Assembly (NCBI GenBank): GCA_021613535.1
Contig: CP075492.1
Coordinates: forward strand, 12,090,001 to 12,154,000
Reading direction: 5' to 3'
Length of the DNA stretch: 64,000 nucleotides
Source of the DNA: Adineta vaga
Lineage: Eukaryota > Rotifera
Positions within the stretch are counted from its first letter, which is position 1. Each line of letters begins with the position of its first letter. Below the pieces are notes generated by a model that was not told where the DNA came from, did no database searches, and saw only the letters and a list, made by a program, of their open reading frames with translations. The translations under genes and the position numbers were made by a program. Below, piece after piece: positions 63,301-64,000 of the stretch.

Positions 63301-64000
63301 TGGGAACAAAGTTCATTTCGATTGTATTTACAAGATTTATTTCTAACAGTTCGAGATCCACATCGATTACACGTGAGATTTGATTGATTTTGAAAACGAA
63401 AAAAAAAAGAATTATTGTCATCGTTTCTAGTTCATATTTACTGCACTTCGTGATTGTGTTCCATCATTACGAGCGATTCGTCATGATAAACCACAGAAAT
63501 TGATCACTACATATAAGAATGAAATTATGAAAATGTTCGATCAAGTTAGTATAAAAACAAGCAATATTTGAAAGAGAAAGACAAAGAATTTCAATTTAGT
63601 GTTTTCTCCAAGAACTATTCAAAACAATTGAAGATGACCTGCGTTGTTTATGTCATGCACATTTAGAAGTTGGTGATCGAAGTGTGTTTCGATCGAGTTT
63701 TAAAGATGTTACACCATTTCTGGATGTTAAACCCATTCGATGTTTTGATGAATTTATTAGTATAAAAGGTAAGAAGATTGAATTCAAAACGTCTGATCTT
63801 CATCGATCGATTCGTTTTAGGAGCGGTAGAAAGTTATTTAGATAAGATTTTCTATGATTATACAACAGCATCATCAACCGATTGGAATACATATTCAGAA
63901 ATGCGAAATTTAGCATCACAAAAATATGGATTAGATTTACATGAACCGCATTTACCAAGTAAAACCCTTGAACAAGTAAGAATAACATCGACTTTCTTTT
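60394..64000 (+). CDS. WASHC4: WASH complex subunit 4 (SWIP), 5' part
   Basis: At least 17 short exons continue past the right edge. WASHC4 (KIAA1033/SWIP) is a helical core subunit of the WASH complex, which drives Arp2/3 actin on endosomes for retrieval and recycling. The start is [20 protein letters not shown], followed by [18 protein letters not shown] and [20 protein letters not shown]. Further on, [34 protein letters not shown] and the last visible exon [20 protein letters not shown] then KTLEQ match SWIP order. About 800 of an expected 1150-1200 residues lie in the window; no break was found. A CTTTTTTAG acceptor lies 15 bases before the ATG. Confidence 0.9.

Overview
The window is invertebrate nuclear DNA. 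It is AT-rich, nearly all genes are interrupted by many very short introns (mostly about 45-70 bases, GT...AG), and the gene content is animal: a Cys-loop receptor subunit, Lgl, a SRCIN1/SKT homologue, IGF2BP, ATG13, a G-protein gamma subunit, ZC3H11A and WASHC4. Compact genes, frequent 3' splice acceptors only a few bases upstream of the start codon, and codon style fit a rotifer, most likely a bdelloid. That placement is inference; no marker gene here proves it. I see no rRNA, tRNA, CRISPR, viral or intact transposon genes.

Layout. 1-9 kb: a compact head-to-tail plus-strand cluster of ELMOD3, an AIG1/ADTRP-type hydrolase, TMEM232, COX5B and ATG13, separated by only 126-262 bases, with a splice acceptor just ahead of each start. 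9.8-12.0 kb, minus: an IGF2BP/Imp homologue with four KH domains and no RRMs. 12.5-24.9 kb, plus: ZC3H11A, the mitochondrial protease YME1L, a BAG-domain co-chaperone and a nicotinic-type receptor subunit. 27.7-48.5 kb, minus: a GNG13-like G gamma gene with two alternative first coding exons, LLGL, proteasome PSMB4, an unrecognised disordered protein of 444 residues, and a long SRCIN1/KIAA1217-type scaffold gene. 51.3-58.3 kb: a decaying block with an intronless ORF split by a stop, a PHGDH pseudogene with two nonsense codons, a decayed coiled-coil gene, a near-identical 1.04 kb duplicate of the 3' half of the PHGDH pseudogene, and a small GC-rich island. 59.4-64.0 kb, plus: intact NOP10 and the 5' part of WASHC4, cut by the window end.

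The intact genes are mostly housekeeping or cell-polarity and trafficking functions and do not form one pathway. LLGL, the SRCIN1/SKT homologue and WASHC4 all relate to cortical or endosomal actin and polarity, but their proximity may be chance. CDS lengths I summed exon by exon are divisible by three for AIG1/ADTRP (242 aa), COX5B (179), ATG13 (424), IGF2BP (524), ZC3H11A (586), BAG (422), the receptor subunit (556), both G gamma isoforms (64 each), PSMB4 (267) and the unknown protein (444), which supports those splice models.

The most unusual observations are the duplicated G gamma first exons, the degenerate PHGDH neighbourhood, and the cluster arrangement suggesting spliced-leader processing.
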